This document shows, one piece after another, positions 17,046 to 25,216 of a DNA stretch of 64,000 bases; within the stretch, counting starts at the first letter, position 1, and every line of letters begins with the position of its first letter. Below the pieces are notes generated by a model that had not been told where the DNA came from, ran no database searches, and worked only from the letters and a program-made list of their open reading frames with translations. A program made the position numbers and the translations under genes. Source of the stretch: Bradyrhizobium sp. CCBAU 53351 (GTDB lineage: Bacteria > Pseudomonadota > Alphaproteobacteria > Rhizobiales > Xanthobacteraceae); NCBI RefSeq assembly GCF_015291745.1, contig NZ_CP030059.1:6041501-6105500 (forward strand), given 5' to 3'.

Positions 17046-17819
17046 ATGCTTCCCGGCTTTCGCTTCCTGTTTGCCGCGATCCTGCTGTCAACCTCCATCC
17101 TGGTGTTCGGCCTGGGCGCGGCCGCTCTCCTGCGCGCGAGCCACGAGCAGTATGCCAATAACCCGTCCTGGCTGAACGGCCCGCAGGAGCAGCGGTTCGC
17201 GCAAGGACCCGAGCCAGCCCAGCCGGTGCTCGCGGTGCTCCGCACCGAGCCGGAGGTGGCGGCCGAGCCCGAGCCGTCGGTGCGCGACCAGGTGCCGACC
17301 ATTGGACTGCCGGCAACCGGGCCCGAGCAGGTCGCTGCGCTGACGACCGAGGCTGACGTCCAAATGCAGGCCGCTGCGCCTCCGGCAGAAGCTGCGGCCG
17401 TCGAGCCGGCCAAGGCCGAGCCGACGACGGAGGCCGCAATGCCGGCGCCCGCCGACACGCTCACCCAGGCCGACACCACGGCCTCGCTTCCGGATGCCAA
17501 GCCGGACCTTGGCGCTGCCGCTGCCGCCACCGTCGGCGAGCCGCCGCCGGCTGATCCGGCCCTCGCCTCCTCCGCGCTCGAAATCGCCGCGGCCAAGCTG
17601 GCCGCACTGAACGAGCCGGCGACGACGGCCGTGAAGGATCCGCCGGCGAAGAAGGTCGAGAGCAAGGCCGACGACAAGGCGACCAAGCGCAAGGCCAAGG
17701 CGAAGAAGCGGCAGCGCGTGGTGCGGCGTCCGCCGCCTCAGCAATTGCAGCAGCAGTTCGATCCGTTCGGCCAGCAGCAGACATTCGCGACGACGACGGC
17801 CACGAGGTCGCGCCAGTAA
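17046..17819 (+). CDS. Membrane-anchored Ala/Pro/Glu-rich protein
   Basis: This 257-residue protein has an N-terminal hydrophobic helix (residues 7-30, FLFAAILLSTSILVFGLGAAA) and then a long low-complexity Ala/Pro/Glu region. It ends in a basic segment (ATKRKAKAKKRQRVVRR) and a Gln-rich end. It is a single-pass membrane protein, probably with the bulk in the periplasm. Function unknown. The composition is similar to linker or envelope-spanning proteins in rhizobia. Confidence 0.6.
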   Translation: MLPGFRFLFAAILLSTSILVFGLGAAALLRASHEQYANNPSWLNGPQEQRFAQGPEPAQPVLAVLRTEPEVAAEPEPSVRDQVPTIGLPATGPEQVAALTTEADVQMQAAAPPAEAAAVEPAKAEPTTEAAMPAPADTLTQADTTASLPDAKPDLGAAAAATVGEPPPADPALASSALEIAAAKLAALNEPATTAVKDPPAKKVESKADDKATKRKAKAKKRQRVVRRPPPQQLQQQFDPFGQQQTFATTTATRSRQ

Positions 17820-17820
17820 T

Positions 17821-18669
17821 TTACGCCGGCCCGGTCGCGATGGCCGGACCGCTCTCCTGGCCCCATTCCGACCACGAGCCGTCATAGAGCGCGGTGTCGG
17901 TGATCCCTAAGCGATACAGCGCGAGCGTCAGCACGCCGGCGGAGACGCCGGAGCCGCAGCTCGTCACGATCGGCGCGTCGAGCTTGACGCCGGCGCCGGT
18001 GAAGGCGGCGCGCAGATCGTCGAGCGGCTTCATCTCGCCGGTCGCGACGTCGAACAATTGATTGTACGGCACGTTGCGGGCGCCGGGGATGTGGCCGGAG
18101 CGGATGCCCGCACGCGGCTCGGGCGCGCGGCCCTCGAAGCGATCGGCGGCGCGCGCGTCGATTACCTGCTCGGCACGGCTTTCGACATTGGCGATCAGCT
18201 GCTGCATGCTGCGCACGCGCTTTGCATCGTAGCTCGCCTTGAACGTCGCCGGCTTCGGCTTCACTTCGCCGCTCTCGACCGGCCGCCCCTCGGCCCGCCA
18301 CTTCTTCAGGCCGCCATTGAGGATGCGCACGTTGTTATGGCCGAAGGCCAGGAACATCCACCACGCGCGCGGCGCGGCAACCCAGCCGCCGGCATCGTAG
18401 AGCACGACGGTGTCGGCGTTGGAGATGCCGAGATTGCCGATGTCGCGGCCGAACTGCTCGGCGCTCGGATACATGTGCGGCAGCGGGTTGGAATGATCCG
18501 AGACCGCATCGACGTCGAAGAACGCAGCGCCCGGCAGATGCGCGGCGAGATAGTCGTCCTTCGGCAGCGGCAGCACGCCCGGCAGCTTGAAGCTGGCGTC
18601 GAGGATCTTGACGTTGGCCTCGCCCATATGGGCAGCGAGCCATTCGGTGGAGACGAGGGGGTCGGTCAT
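17821..18669 (-). CDS. sseA: 3-mercaptopyruvate/thiosulfate sulfurtransferase
   Basis: This 282-residue protein has two tandem rhodanese domains, inactive at about 5-135 and catalytic at 160-275. The active-site loop is CGSGVSA with Cys238, matching the CGSGVTA type of mercaptopyruvate sulfurtransferases rather than the CRKGVT of thiosulfate rhodaneses. It transfers sulfur from 3-mercaptopyruvate to thiols or cyanide. Length equals E. coli SseA (281). ATG 18669 gives MTDPLVSTEWLAAH, the family start. A single-domain rhodanese lies upstream on the same strand, separated by a repeat. Confidence 0.9.
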   Translation of the reverse strand: MTDPLVSTEWLAAHMGEANVKILDASFKLPGVLPLPKDDYLAAHLPGAAFFDVDAVSDHSNPLPHMYPSAEQFGRDIGNLGISNADTVVLYDAGGWVAAPRAWWMFLAFGHNNVRILNGGLKKWRAEGRPVESGEVKPKPATFKASYDAKRVRSMQQLIANVESRAEQVIDARAADRFEGRAPEPRAGIRSGHIPGARNVPYNQLFDVATGEMKPLDDLRAAFTGAGVKLDAPIVTSCGSGVSAGVLTLALYRLGITDTALYDGSWSEWGQESGPAIATGPA

Positions 18670-18738
18670 TGGTCTTTCCTTGCAGTCATTCCGGTGCGCG
18701 TAGCACGAGCGAGGTTGGTACAGCGCGCGTAAAACTCC

Positions 18739-18844
18739 GCTGTCATCGCCCGGCTTGGCCGGGCGATCCAGTACTCCGAGACGGTTGTGATTGAACCGAG
18801 AGGCCGCGGCGTACTGGATTCCCCGCCTTCGCGGGGAATGACGG
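18739..18844. repeat. Palindromic intergenic repeat R2, copy 2
   Basis: It starts gctgtcatcgcccggc and ends cgcggggaatgacggg. Internal palindromes cgcccggcttggccgggcg and ccccgccttcgcgggg are visible. It matches the element at 25-150 in order and spacing and lies between two sulfurtransferase genes. Confidence 0.75.
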
Positions 18845-18860
18845 GTGGAGAGAGCAAAGC

Positions 18861-19274
18861 TCACCCCTTCTTCTTCGGCTCCCACTTCTCGGTCGGCCCG
18901 CCGGCATCGCGCCAGGCGGCGTAGCCGCCGGCGATGTGCGCGACGGGTTTCAGGCCCATGTCCTGCGCGGTCTTGGCGGCGAGAGCGGAGCGCAGGCCGC
19001 CGGCGCAGTGGAACACGAACTTCTTGTCTTCCTGGAAGATCGGCTTGGCGTACGGGCTATGCGGATCGATCCAGAATTCGAGCATGCCGCGGGTGCAGGC
19101 GAAGGCGCCGGGGATGCGGCCGTCGCGCTCGATCTCGCGGGGGTCTCTGATATCGACGATGACGACGTCGCCGTTCTTGGATATCTCGATGGCGTCCTTC
19201 GCGTCGAGCGTCTCGATCTCGGCATTGGCCTCGTCGATCAGCGCCTTGATACCGCGGGTGATGGTCTGGGGCAT
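18861..19274 (-). CDS. Single-domain rhodanese-like sulfurtransferase
   Basis: The 137-residue product has one rhodanese domain with the active-site loop HCAGGLRSA, Cys90 being the persulfide carrier. DIRDPREIERDGRIPGAF is the family signature before it, and HIAGGYAAWRDAGGP comes after. It is cytosolic, with no signal. The start MPQTITRG at 19274 is preferred over an upstream in-frame codon lying in repeat DNA. It may share sulfur-relay work with the SseA-type protein downstream. Confidence 0.85.
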   Translation of the reverse strand: MPQTITRGIKALIDEANAEIETLDAKDAIEISKNGDVVIVDIRDPREIERDGRIPGAFACTRGMLEFWIDPHSPYAKPIFQEDKKFVFHCAGGLRSALAAKTAQDMGLKPVAHIAGGYAAWRDAGGPTEKWEPKKKG

Positions 19275-19293
19275 GGGTCTTCCCTTCTCTTTT

Positions 19294-19396
19294 GTCATTC
19301 CGGGGCGATGCGCAGCATCGAACCCGGAATCCATTTATCGACGAACATTGCGGCCCGATGGATTCCGGGTTCGCGCTACGCGCGCCCCGGAATGAC
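19294..19396. repeat. Palindromic intergenic repeat R4, copy 1
   Basis: The termini gtcattccggggcg (19294-19307) and cgccccggaatgac (19383-19396) are perfect inverted repeats. The inner pair gaacccggaatcca and tggattccgggttc is also inverted. A related copy lies at 25829-25930. Confidence 0.8.
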
Positions 19397-19402
19397 GAGA
19401 GA

Positions 19403-20578
19403 CTAGTGCGTCAATTCCTTCATTGCACCTTCGAGACCCTCGATCGTGATCGGGTACATGCGGTTGGCGAAGATGCGCTTGATGATGGTGGTGGATTCCG
19501 AATAGTCCCAGTGCTTCTGGGCGACCGGGTTCAGCCACACCGCGTGCGGATAGGTGCGGATGATGCGGTCGAGCCAGACCGAGCCGGGCTCCTCGTTGAC
19601 GTGCTCGACCGAGCCGCCGGGCACCATGATCTCGTAAGGCGACATCGAGGCGTCGCCGACGAACACGATCTTGTAGTCGTGCGGGTATTTGTGCAGCACG
19701 TCCCAGGTCGGCGTGCGGTCGGTGAAGCGGCGCTTGTTCTGCTTCCACACGCCTTCATAGAGGCAGTTGTGGAAGTAGAAATACTCCATGTGCTTGAACT
19801 CGCTCTTCGCCGCCGAGAACAACTCCTCGACCTGCTCGATATGCGCGTCCATGGAGCCGCCGATGTCGAAGAACACCAGGAGCTTCACCGCATTGCGCCG
19901 CTCGGGGCGCATGTGCACGTCGAGATAGCCGTGATTGGCGGTCTCGCGAATGGTGGTGTCGAGATCGAGCTCGTCCGGCGCGCCGGTGCGCGCGAACTTG
20001 CGCAGGCGGCGCAGCGCCACCTTGATGTTGCGGATGCCGAGCTCGACATTGCCGTCGAGGTCCTTGAACTCGCGCTTGTCCCACACCTTGACGGCGCGGT
20101 TGTTGCGGTTCTTCTCCTGGCCGATGCGGACGCCTTCAGGATTGTAGCCGTGCGCGCCGAACGGCGAGGTGCCCGCCGTGCCGATCCATTTCGAGCCGCC
20201 CTGGTGCCGGCCCTTCTGCTCTTCGAGCCGCTTCTTCAGGGTCTCCATGAGCTTGTCCCAGCCCATGGCCTCGATCTGCTTCTTTTCTTCCTCGGTGAGG
20301 TACTTCTCGGCGAGCTTCTTCAGCCACTCCTCGGGAATCTCCGCCTTCTCCATGGCGTCGAGCAGGTTTTCCAGCCCCTTGAACACCGTGCCGAAGACGC
20401 GGTCGAACTTGTCGAGGTTGCGCTCGTCCTTCACCAGCGCGGCGCGTGACAGGTAGTAGAAATTCTCGACCGAGTAGTCCGCAAGGTCGGCGTCGAGCGC
20501 CTCCACCAGCGTGAGGTATTCGCGCAGCGTCACAGGGACCTGCGCGTCGCGCAGAGAGGTGAAGAATTGCAGGAACAT
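19403..20578 (-). CDS. VWA domain-containing protein (CoxE-like), MoxR partner
   Basis: This 391-residue cytosolic protein has an N-terminal helical region with charged segments (EEWLKKLAEKYLTEEEKKQIE), a conserved middle, and a C-terminal von Willebrand A domain from about 230. The domain has the MIDAS-like motif LLVFFDIGGSMD and later FVGDASMSPYEI. Such proteins work with MoxR-family AAA ATPases in complex assembly or metal-cofactor insertion. The MoxR ATPase is encoded 460 bases away on the other strand. The start MFLQFFTSLRDAQVPVTLREY at 20578 matches the family. Confidence 0.85.
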   Translation of the reverse strand: MFLQFFTSLRDAQVPVTLREYLTLVEALDADLADYSVENFYYLSRAALVKDERNLDKFDRVFGTVFKGLENLLDAMEKAEIPEEWLKKLAEKYLTEEEKKQIEAMGWDKLMETLKKRLEEQKGRHQGGSKWIGTAGTSPFGAHGYNPEGVRIGQEKNRNNRAVKVWDKREFKDLDGNVELGIRNIKVALRRLRKFARTGAPDELDLDTTIRETANHGYLDVHMRPERRNAVKLLVFFDIGGSMDAHIEQVEELFSAAKSEFKHMEYFYFHNCLYEGVWKQNKRRFTDRTPTWDVLHKYPHDYKIVFVGDASMSPYEIMVPGGSVEHVNEEPGSVWLDRIIRTYPHAVWLNPVAQKHWDYSESTTIIKRIFANRMYPITIEGLEGAMKELTH

Positions 20579-20700
20579 GGCTGACAGATTGCCCGTCGGG
20601 GGACGAACGTCAAGGGGCGGAGGCTGCCGCTGAACGCTGGACCCGGGTGCTTTTTGCTCTAGAATTGGCGCCCTCACGGGGTTGTTCGGGGACGTATGCA

Positions 20701-20946
20701 ATGGGAATTGTCGCAGCGCTCATCATCGGCGCGATCGCAGGCTGGCTTGCCGGCAAGATTGTCCACGGGGCGGGATTTGGGCTGGTCGGCAACATGGTCG
20801 TCGGCATCATCGGCGCGCTGGTCGCGAGCTGGGTTCTGCCGCAGCTCCATATCGGGCTGGCCACCGGCACGGTCGGCGCCATCGTCGATGCCACCATCGG
20901 CGCGGTGATTGTGCTCGTCATCCTTTCGCTGATAAAACGGGTCTGA
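20701..20946 (+). CDS. GlsB/YeaQ/YmgE family membrane protein
   Basis: The 81-residue protein has three hydrophobic segments rich in Gly (MGIVAALIIGAIAGWLAGKI, then NMVVGIIGALVASWVL, then IVDATIGAVIVLVIL). This is the GlsB/YeaQ/YmgE (transglycosylase-associated) family, linked to stress response, with unknown mechanism. It sits between the divergent VWA and MoxR genes. A 10-bp hairpin follows. Confidence 0.85.
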   Translation: MGIVAALIIGAIAGWLAGKIVHGAGFGLVGNMVVGIIGALVASWVLPQLHIGLATGTVGAIVDATIGAVIVLVILSLIKRV

Positions 20947-20963
20947 AAGCCTGACCGAACCAG

Positions 20964-20988
20964 GAACGGCCGCCGCGAGCGGCCGTTC
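20964..20988 (+). terminator. Hairpin after the GlsB-like gene
   Basis: gaacggccgc (20964-20973) and gcggccgttc (20979-20988) form a perfect stem with loop cgcga. The trailing sequence has few Ts, so termination may be partial and allow read-through into the MoxR gene. Confidence 0.6.
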
Positions 20989-21040
20989 GCTTGTCGCGAC
21001 GGGACGAGCGCCTCTCGCCGACGATGACCAAGGACACGCA

Positions 21041-21883
21041 ATGAAATTTACCGGCACCAAGGACTATGTTGCGACCGACGATCTCAAGGTCGCCGTCAAT
21101 GCTTCGATCGTGCTCGAGCGCCCACTCCTCATCAAGGGCGAGCCCGGCACCGGCAAGACGGTGCTGGCAGAGGAAGTGGCGAAGGCGCTGAACGCGCCGC
21201 TTTTGACCTGGCACATCAAGTCCACCACCAAGGCGCAGCAGGGCCTCTACGAATACGACGCGGTGTCGCGGCTGCGCGACAGCCAGCTCGGCGACAGCAG
21301 GGTCTCCGACATCAAGAACTACATCAAGCGCGGCAAGCTGTGGGAGGCCTTCACGGCCGAGCAGCGCCCAGTGCTCCTGATCGACGAGATCGACAAGGCC
21401 GACATCGAATTCCCCAACGATTTGCTGCTCGAGCTCGACCGCATGGAATTCCATGTCTACGAGACCGGCGAGACGATCAAGGCCAAGCAGCGCCCGATCA
21501 TGATGATCACCTCCAACAACGAGAAGGAGCTGCCGGACGCCTTCCTGCGCCGCTGCTTCTTCCACTACATCAAGTTCCCGGACGCCGACACGATGGCCCG
21601 CATCGTCGACGTCCACTTCCCCGGCATCAAGAAGCGCCTGGTGGAAGAGGCGCTGCGCATCTTCTTCGAGGTGCGCGAGGTGCCCGGCTTGAAGAAGAAG
21701 CCGTCGACCTCGGAGCTCTTGGACTGGCTCAAGCTGCTGCTCAACGAGGACATGAGCGTCGAGCAACTGCGCGAACGCGACCCGCGCAAACTGATCCCCC
21801 CGCTGCACGGCGCTCTGCTGAAGAACGAGCAGGACGTGCATCTGTTCGAGCGGCTGGCGTTTTTGAGCCGACGGGAAGTGTGA
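21041..21883 (+). CDS. MoxR-family AAA+ ATPase
   Basis: This 280-residue AAA+ protein has Walker A GEPGTGKT at about residues 33-40, Walker B LLIDEIDKAD at about 111-120, sensor-1 MITSNNEKELPDAFLRRC with the arginine finger region, and a C-terminal lid with a MoxR-type basic/proline segment. MoxR ATPases act as chaperones with VWA-domain partners; the VWA gene is on the opposite strand at 19403-20578. The protein is cytosolic and likely hexameric. Downstream begins the repeat island. Confidence 0.9.
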   Translation: MKFTGTKDYVATDDLKVAVNASIVLERPLLIKGEPGTGKTVLAEEVAKALNAPLLTWHIKSTTKAQQGLYEYDAVSRLRDSQLGDSRVSDIKNYIKRGKLWEAFTAEQRPVLLIDEIDKADIEFPNDLLLELDRMEFHVYETGETIKAKQRPIMMITSNNEKELPDAFLRRCFFHYIKFPDADTMARIVDVHFPGIKKRLVEEALRIFFEVREVPGLKKKPSTSELLDWLKLLLNEDMSVEQLRERDPRKLIPPLHGALLKNEQDVHLFERLAFLSRREV

Positions 21884-21885
21884 GG

Positions 21886-22024
21886 CTCGTGTCCCGGACG
21901 CGCTGCAGCGTGCAACGCTGCTGCGCAGAGCCGGGACCCATGCGACACAGTACCATGCGGCGACATGGGCCCCGGCTCAGCAGCGCACCGCTGAAGAAGC
22001 GCCGCGCTGCGTCCGGGGCACGAG
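21886..22024. repeat. Palindromic repeat R1, copy 2
   Basis: Its ends ctcgtgtcccggacgc and gcgtccggggcacgag are inverted. The interior contains gcaacgctgctgcgcagagccgggaccc and a near-mirror downstream (gggccccggctcagcagcg). It belongs with 4143-4272 and 62431-62568. Confidence 0.8.
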
Positions 22025-22052
22025 AGCAGAGTGTGGCGCGCTGCCTCCACAT

Positions 22053-22139
22053 CGTCATTGCGAGCACAGCGAAGCAATCCAGAATCCCTCCGCGGAAACA
22101 CTCTGGATTGCTTCGTCGCTTCGCTCCTCGCAATGACGG
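22053..22139. repeat. Palindromic repeat R5
   Basis: cgtcattgcgag at the left mirrors ctcgcaatgacgg at the right, and gcaatccagaatc mirrors tctggattgc in the middle. This is a recognisable rhizobial intergenic palindrome. Only one copy is in this window. Confidence 0.75.
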
Positions 22140-22249
22140 AGCCGCCATCCTCCAACTCGCATTTGGGTCGCAGACACGCCTTCGCAGCTTCGCGGCGCAT
22201 CGCGCGCCCGAGCTTTGCTCTCTCCATCACGCCCCTCACAAGAAAGAGG

Positions 22250-22362
22250 GCGCAGGGAAGGCCGGGTGCCGGCTTGGCACCCACGGTCCGCTGTGCGCAA
22301 ATAGCGCAAAAGGACTGCACAGCGGCATACAGGTGCGGCCGAACGCCCGGCCTTCCCTGCGC
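22250..22362. repeat. Inverted repeat with 17-bp perfect arms
   Basis: gcgcagggaaggccggg (22250-22266) is the exact reverse complement of cccggccttccctgcgc (22346-22362). The loop of about 80 bases contains further short dyads (ggtgccggcttggcacc). The following 300 bases (to about 22690) show no coding features. This stretch appears to be part of a longer non-coding repeat module. Confidence 0.7.
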
Positions 22363-22795
22363 GATGGTCGGACGGCTTATGCCGTGCTCTCCCGGGAGCC
22401 GAACTTTCCTTCTGGCCTCCCTCACCCCGCGAATTGACGATGCCGTCTGCCCGGTTGGGCTCGCGCACACCTCCGCAAAGGCTTGACCGTAGCAACGACG
22501 GCCAGGACCACACGGTTTTGCCGTACGCGCTCAGCGCCGCTCGTCCGCACGAAGCCTCGGGCTCACAGGGACTACCCGCCCTGCCCACGCCTCTCGCGCA
22601 CGACGCTGCCGCGTCCACCGCAACCCGGCCCGCGTTTCGAACGACTCGCGAACCGCCCCTCTTCGTGGGCCGGGCTGTTTCGATGTATGCCGCAATTCCG
22701 AATTTCGGTAAAGTGGAATATTTTTGCGGGGAGGGGTTGACGGGGTGGCGGGTGTTTTGCCCGACGGGTCACATGTATGCAGCAACAGCTCTTGG

Positions 22796-22881
22796 CCCCG
22801 GATGGAGCGAAGCGAAATCTGACAATGGTGTGCGAACGGATGCAGTCATCCCGGATTGCGCTGCGCTCCATCCAGCTACGG
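22796..22881. repeat. Palindromic repeat R8
   Basis: ggatggagcg (22800-22809) mirrors cgctccatcc (22864-22873), and ccccggatggagcgaagcg and cccggattgcgctgcg lie around it. A fragment of R3 (tgttttgcccgacg) precedes it at 22753-22766. It ends next to the stop of the gene at 22887. Confidence 0.65.
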
Positions 22882-22886
22882 GACTT

Positions 22887-23387
22887 CTAGGTCAGACGGC
22901 CAATCGTCTGCTCCAACGTCGCGGCAGCCTCGGCAAATACCCGCTCAACCTCGCCCTCTCCAAGATAGGCATCGGCTATGTCGCCGCTCCCCATCCTCCA
23001 GACCAAACGCTCCTGCCCACGCTCGTTCTTCACGAACAACATGGTCACGTTGTCAAAGGACGACATTCCGAGGTGTGAGATATGGAATCTGGAGAAAGTA
23101 TTCCGGTAATACTCCCCCAGCAACATTCCAGGCTGTCTCTCGGCTTCGAGAACGGACGAAGCCAACAATAAGAATATCGTTTCCTTGCTTGCGTCGAATA
23201 GGCCGGGTTCGTAACGATCTCTGGGATGATCGACGAAGTCGCGCCACCACGACAAGCATCCCTTTAGATCAACAGATCGGTCAGCCTGATTTCCGACTGT
23301 CAAGCCGTCAACGACGAGGACGAAGTTGCCGTAGACCCACTGATCGATCGTCTCGCTGATTTCGAACTGAGCGACAAGATTGCTCAT
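22887..23387 (-). CDS. Orphan protein resembling Imm42-type immunity proteins
   Basis: This 166-residue cytosolic protein has no signal peptide. It starts MSNLVAQFEISETIDQWVYG, continues with a strand NFVLVVDGLTVG, then CLSWWRDFVDHPRDRYEP, and ends with a helix VERVFAEAAATLEQTIG. The order (strand, WxxG, strand with DG, later W) resembles the Imm42 family of polymorphic-toxin immunity proteins, but I am recalling the pattern and not aligning it. Third codon positions look less G+C-rich than the neighbours. No toxin gene is nearby, and it lies inside a repeat island. Confidence 0.45.
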   Translation of the reverse strand: MSNLVAQFEISETIDQWVYGNFVLVVDGLTVGNQADRSVDLKGCLSWWRDFVDHPRDRYEPGLFDASKETIFLLLASSVLEAERQPGMLLGEYYRNTFSRFHISHLGMSSFDNVTMLFVKNERGQERLVWRMGSGDIADAYLGEGEVERVFAEAAATLEQTIGRLT

Positions 23388-23431
23388 ACTAACACGCGTA
23401 GGTCGGGTAATGCACAGCCAAACTCATCAGC

Positions 23432-23549
23432 TCGTAGGGTGGGTTAGCGTCAGCGTAACCCACCTCCTTTGTTTCATCATCGGCAGAAGTGGTGGGTTAC
23501 GCCGCGCGAATTGCGCTTCGCGCAATCGCACAGCTAACCCACCCTACGA
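23432..23549. repeat. Nested palindromic repeat R7
   Basis: The outer arms tcgtagggtgggttagc (23432-23448) and gctaacccaccctacga (23533-23549) are a perfect 17-bp inverted pair. Inner arms gcgtaacccacc (23453-23464) and ggtgggttacgc (23491-23502) are perfect too, and a third hairpin attgcgcttcgcgcaat sits at 23510-23526. The element can fold into a branched structure. Confidence 0.85.
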
Positions 23550-23553
23550 AACC

Positions 23554-25200
23554 TCACGCCACCGCGGCGTCCGGAATCCTTGCCGCTTCCATCGGCTGCT
23601 TGCCGCGGATGAGATCGGAGGCGCGGTCGGCGATCATCATGGTCGACGCATTCAAATTCGCCGAGATCATGCGCGGCATCACCGAGGCGTCGATGACGCG
23701 GAGGCCTTCGAGGCCGTGGACGCGGAGCTGGTCGTCGACCACCGCCCACCTACTGTCCGCCGGGCCCATGCGGCAGGTGCAGCCGGGGTGGAAGGTGGTG
23801 GTGCCGCGTTCAGTGGCGGCGGCGAGGAATTCGTCGTCGGTGTTGATGTTGGGGCCGGGGAAATCCTCATAAGCGTAATAGGGCGACAGCGGCGCGCTCT
23901 TCAACAAGCGCCGTGCGAGCTTCATGCCGCCGACGATGACGCGGCGGTCGAGCTCGGCGTCGAGGTAGTTGGTCTGGATGATCGGCGGTGCGAACGGATC
24001 GTTCGAGCGAATGCGGACATAGCCGCGGCTCTCCGGGCGCTGCTGCCAGGAGGCCACCGTCATGCCGGGCTCGTCCTCGAGCTGGCCCTGCACGCCTTCT
24101 TTGTAGCTTGCCGGCGTGAAGGTGAGCTGGAGATCGGAGGAGTCCGCGCTCTCGCCGGAGTGCCAGAAGCAATAGACCATGGTCGGCGACAGCGAGAGCA
24201 GGCCGCGGCGCGCGGTTGCCCATTTCAGCGCCTCGATCCACAGCGAGAAGCCGCGGCGAAGCTCGTTGATGGTCTTGATGTCCTTGACCCGCGCCACCGT
24301 GCGCGGGGCGTAATGGTCCTGCAGGCCCTCGCCGACCGGCAGCGCGTGACGCACGGCGATGCCGTGTTGCTGCAGCAGATCCGGCGAGCCGATGCCGGAG
24401 AGCTGCAACAGCTGCGGCGAATTGTAGGTGCCGCCGGAGAGGATGACTTCCTTGTTGGCGCGCACTTCGATCGGGGTGCCGCCGCGACCGCCCTTCGTGT
24501 AGCGCACGCCGACGGCGCGCTTGCCCTCGAAGATGATCTCGGTGGCATGCGCATGGGTGTGCACATGCACGTTAGGCCGCTTCATCGCAGGCTTGAGGAA
24601 CGCGGTCGAACCTGAAACGCGCAGGCCCTTGTCGATGGTGCGCTGGCAGTAGGATACGCCTTCCTGTATGGCGCCGTTGTAGTCAGGGTTGCGGGGAATG
24701 CCGAGCGAGACCGCGCCTTCCATGAAGGCTTCGCACAGCGGATCGCGCCAGTCCATCGTGGTGACGGTAAGCTTGCCGTCGCGACCGCGGAACGTGTTGT
24801 CGCCCTCGCCGACCCGCTTCTCCAGCCGCTTGAAGTAAGGCAGCACGTCGGCATAGCCCCAGCCGCGATTGCCCATCTGCGCCCAGGTGTCGAAATCCAT
24901 GCGCTGGCCGCGATTATAGATGTGGCCGTTGATAGAGGACGAGCCGCCGAGCGTCTTGCCGCGCGGCGCGTAGATGCTGCGCCCGCCGGTCCAGGGCCCC
25001 GGCTCCTGCTGGTAGGCCCAGTTGATGCTCTTCATGTGGAAGGTCTTGATGAAACCCGCCGGCAGATGGATGTAGGGATGCCAGTCGGACGGCCCGGCCT
25101 CCAGCACGCAGACGCTGATATCAGGGTCTTCGCTGAGCCGGCTGGTGAGCACGCAACCGGCGGAGCCCGCGCCGATGATCACATAATCAAATCTGTCCAT
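23554..25200 (-). CDS. GMC-family FAD oxidoreductase (choline dehydrogenase-like)
   Basis: This 548-residue flavoenzyme oxidises an alcohol. The N-terminal FAD-binding motif is YVIIGAGSAGCVLTSRL, with the GMC signature GKTLGGSSSINGHIYNRG at about 81-98 and the second signature GGTYNSPQLLQLSGIG near 260-275. The C-terminal catalytic block has HPGCTCRMG and the NLNAST motif. BetA-like choline dehydrogenases and other alcohol dehydrogenases share this layout. No betaine genes are nearby, so choline specificity is not supported. A GNAT gene lies 16 bases upstream on the same strand. Confidence 0.85.
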   Translation of the reverse strand: MDRFDYVIIGAGSAGCVLTSRLSEDPDISVCVLEAGPSDWHPYIHLPAGFIKTFHMKSINWAYQQEPGPWTGGRSIYAPRGKTLGGSSSINGHIYNRGQRMDFDTWAQMGNRGWGYADVLPYFKRLEKRVGEGDNTFRGRDGKLTVTTMDWRDPLCEAFMEGAVSLGIPRNPDYNGAIQEGVSYCQRTIDKGLRVSGSTAFLKPAMKRPNVHVHTHAHATEIIFEGKRAVGVRYTKGGRGGTPIEVRANKEVILSGGTYNSPQLLQLSGIGSPDLLQQHGIAVRHALPVGEGLQDHYAPRTVARVKDIKTINELRRGFSLWIEALKWATARRGLLSLSPTMVYCFWHSGESADSSDLQLTFTPASYKEGVQGQLEDEPGMTVASWQQRPESRGYVRIRSNDPFAPPIIQTNYLDAELDRRVIVGGMKLARRLLKSAPLSPYYAYEDFPGPNINTDDEFLAAATERGTTTFHPGCTCRMGPADSRWAVVDDQLRVHGLEGLRVIDASVMPRMISANLNASTMMIADRASDLIRGKQPMEAARIPDAAVA

Positions 25201-25216
25201 GGTGCCTCGGCCGCTC

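Noticed and set aside
21886..22024. R1 copy 2 as a simple terminator of the MoxR gene
   Set aside because: It is 139 bases long, recurs at two other places and lacks a T-tract, so it is a repeat element first, although it may also end transcripts.
22434..23078. 214-codon plus-strand frame in the repeat island
   Set aside because: It runs through repeat R8, the R3 fragment and the orphan gene on the other strand; low-complexity content and no ribosome site.
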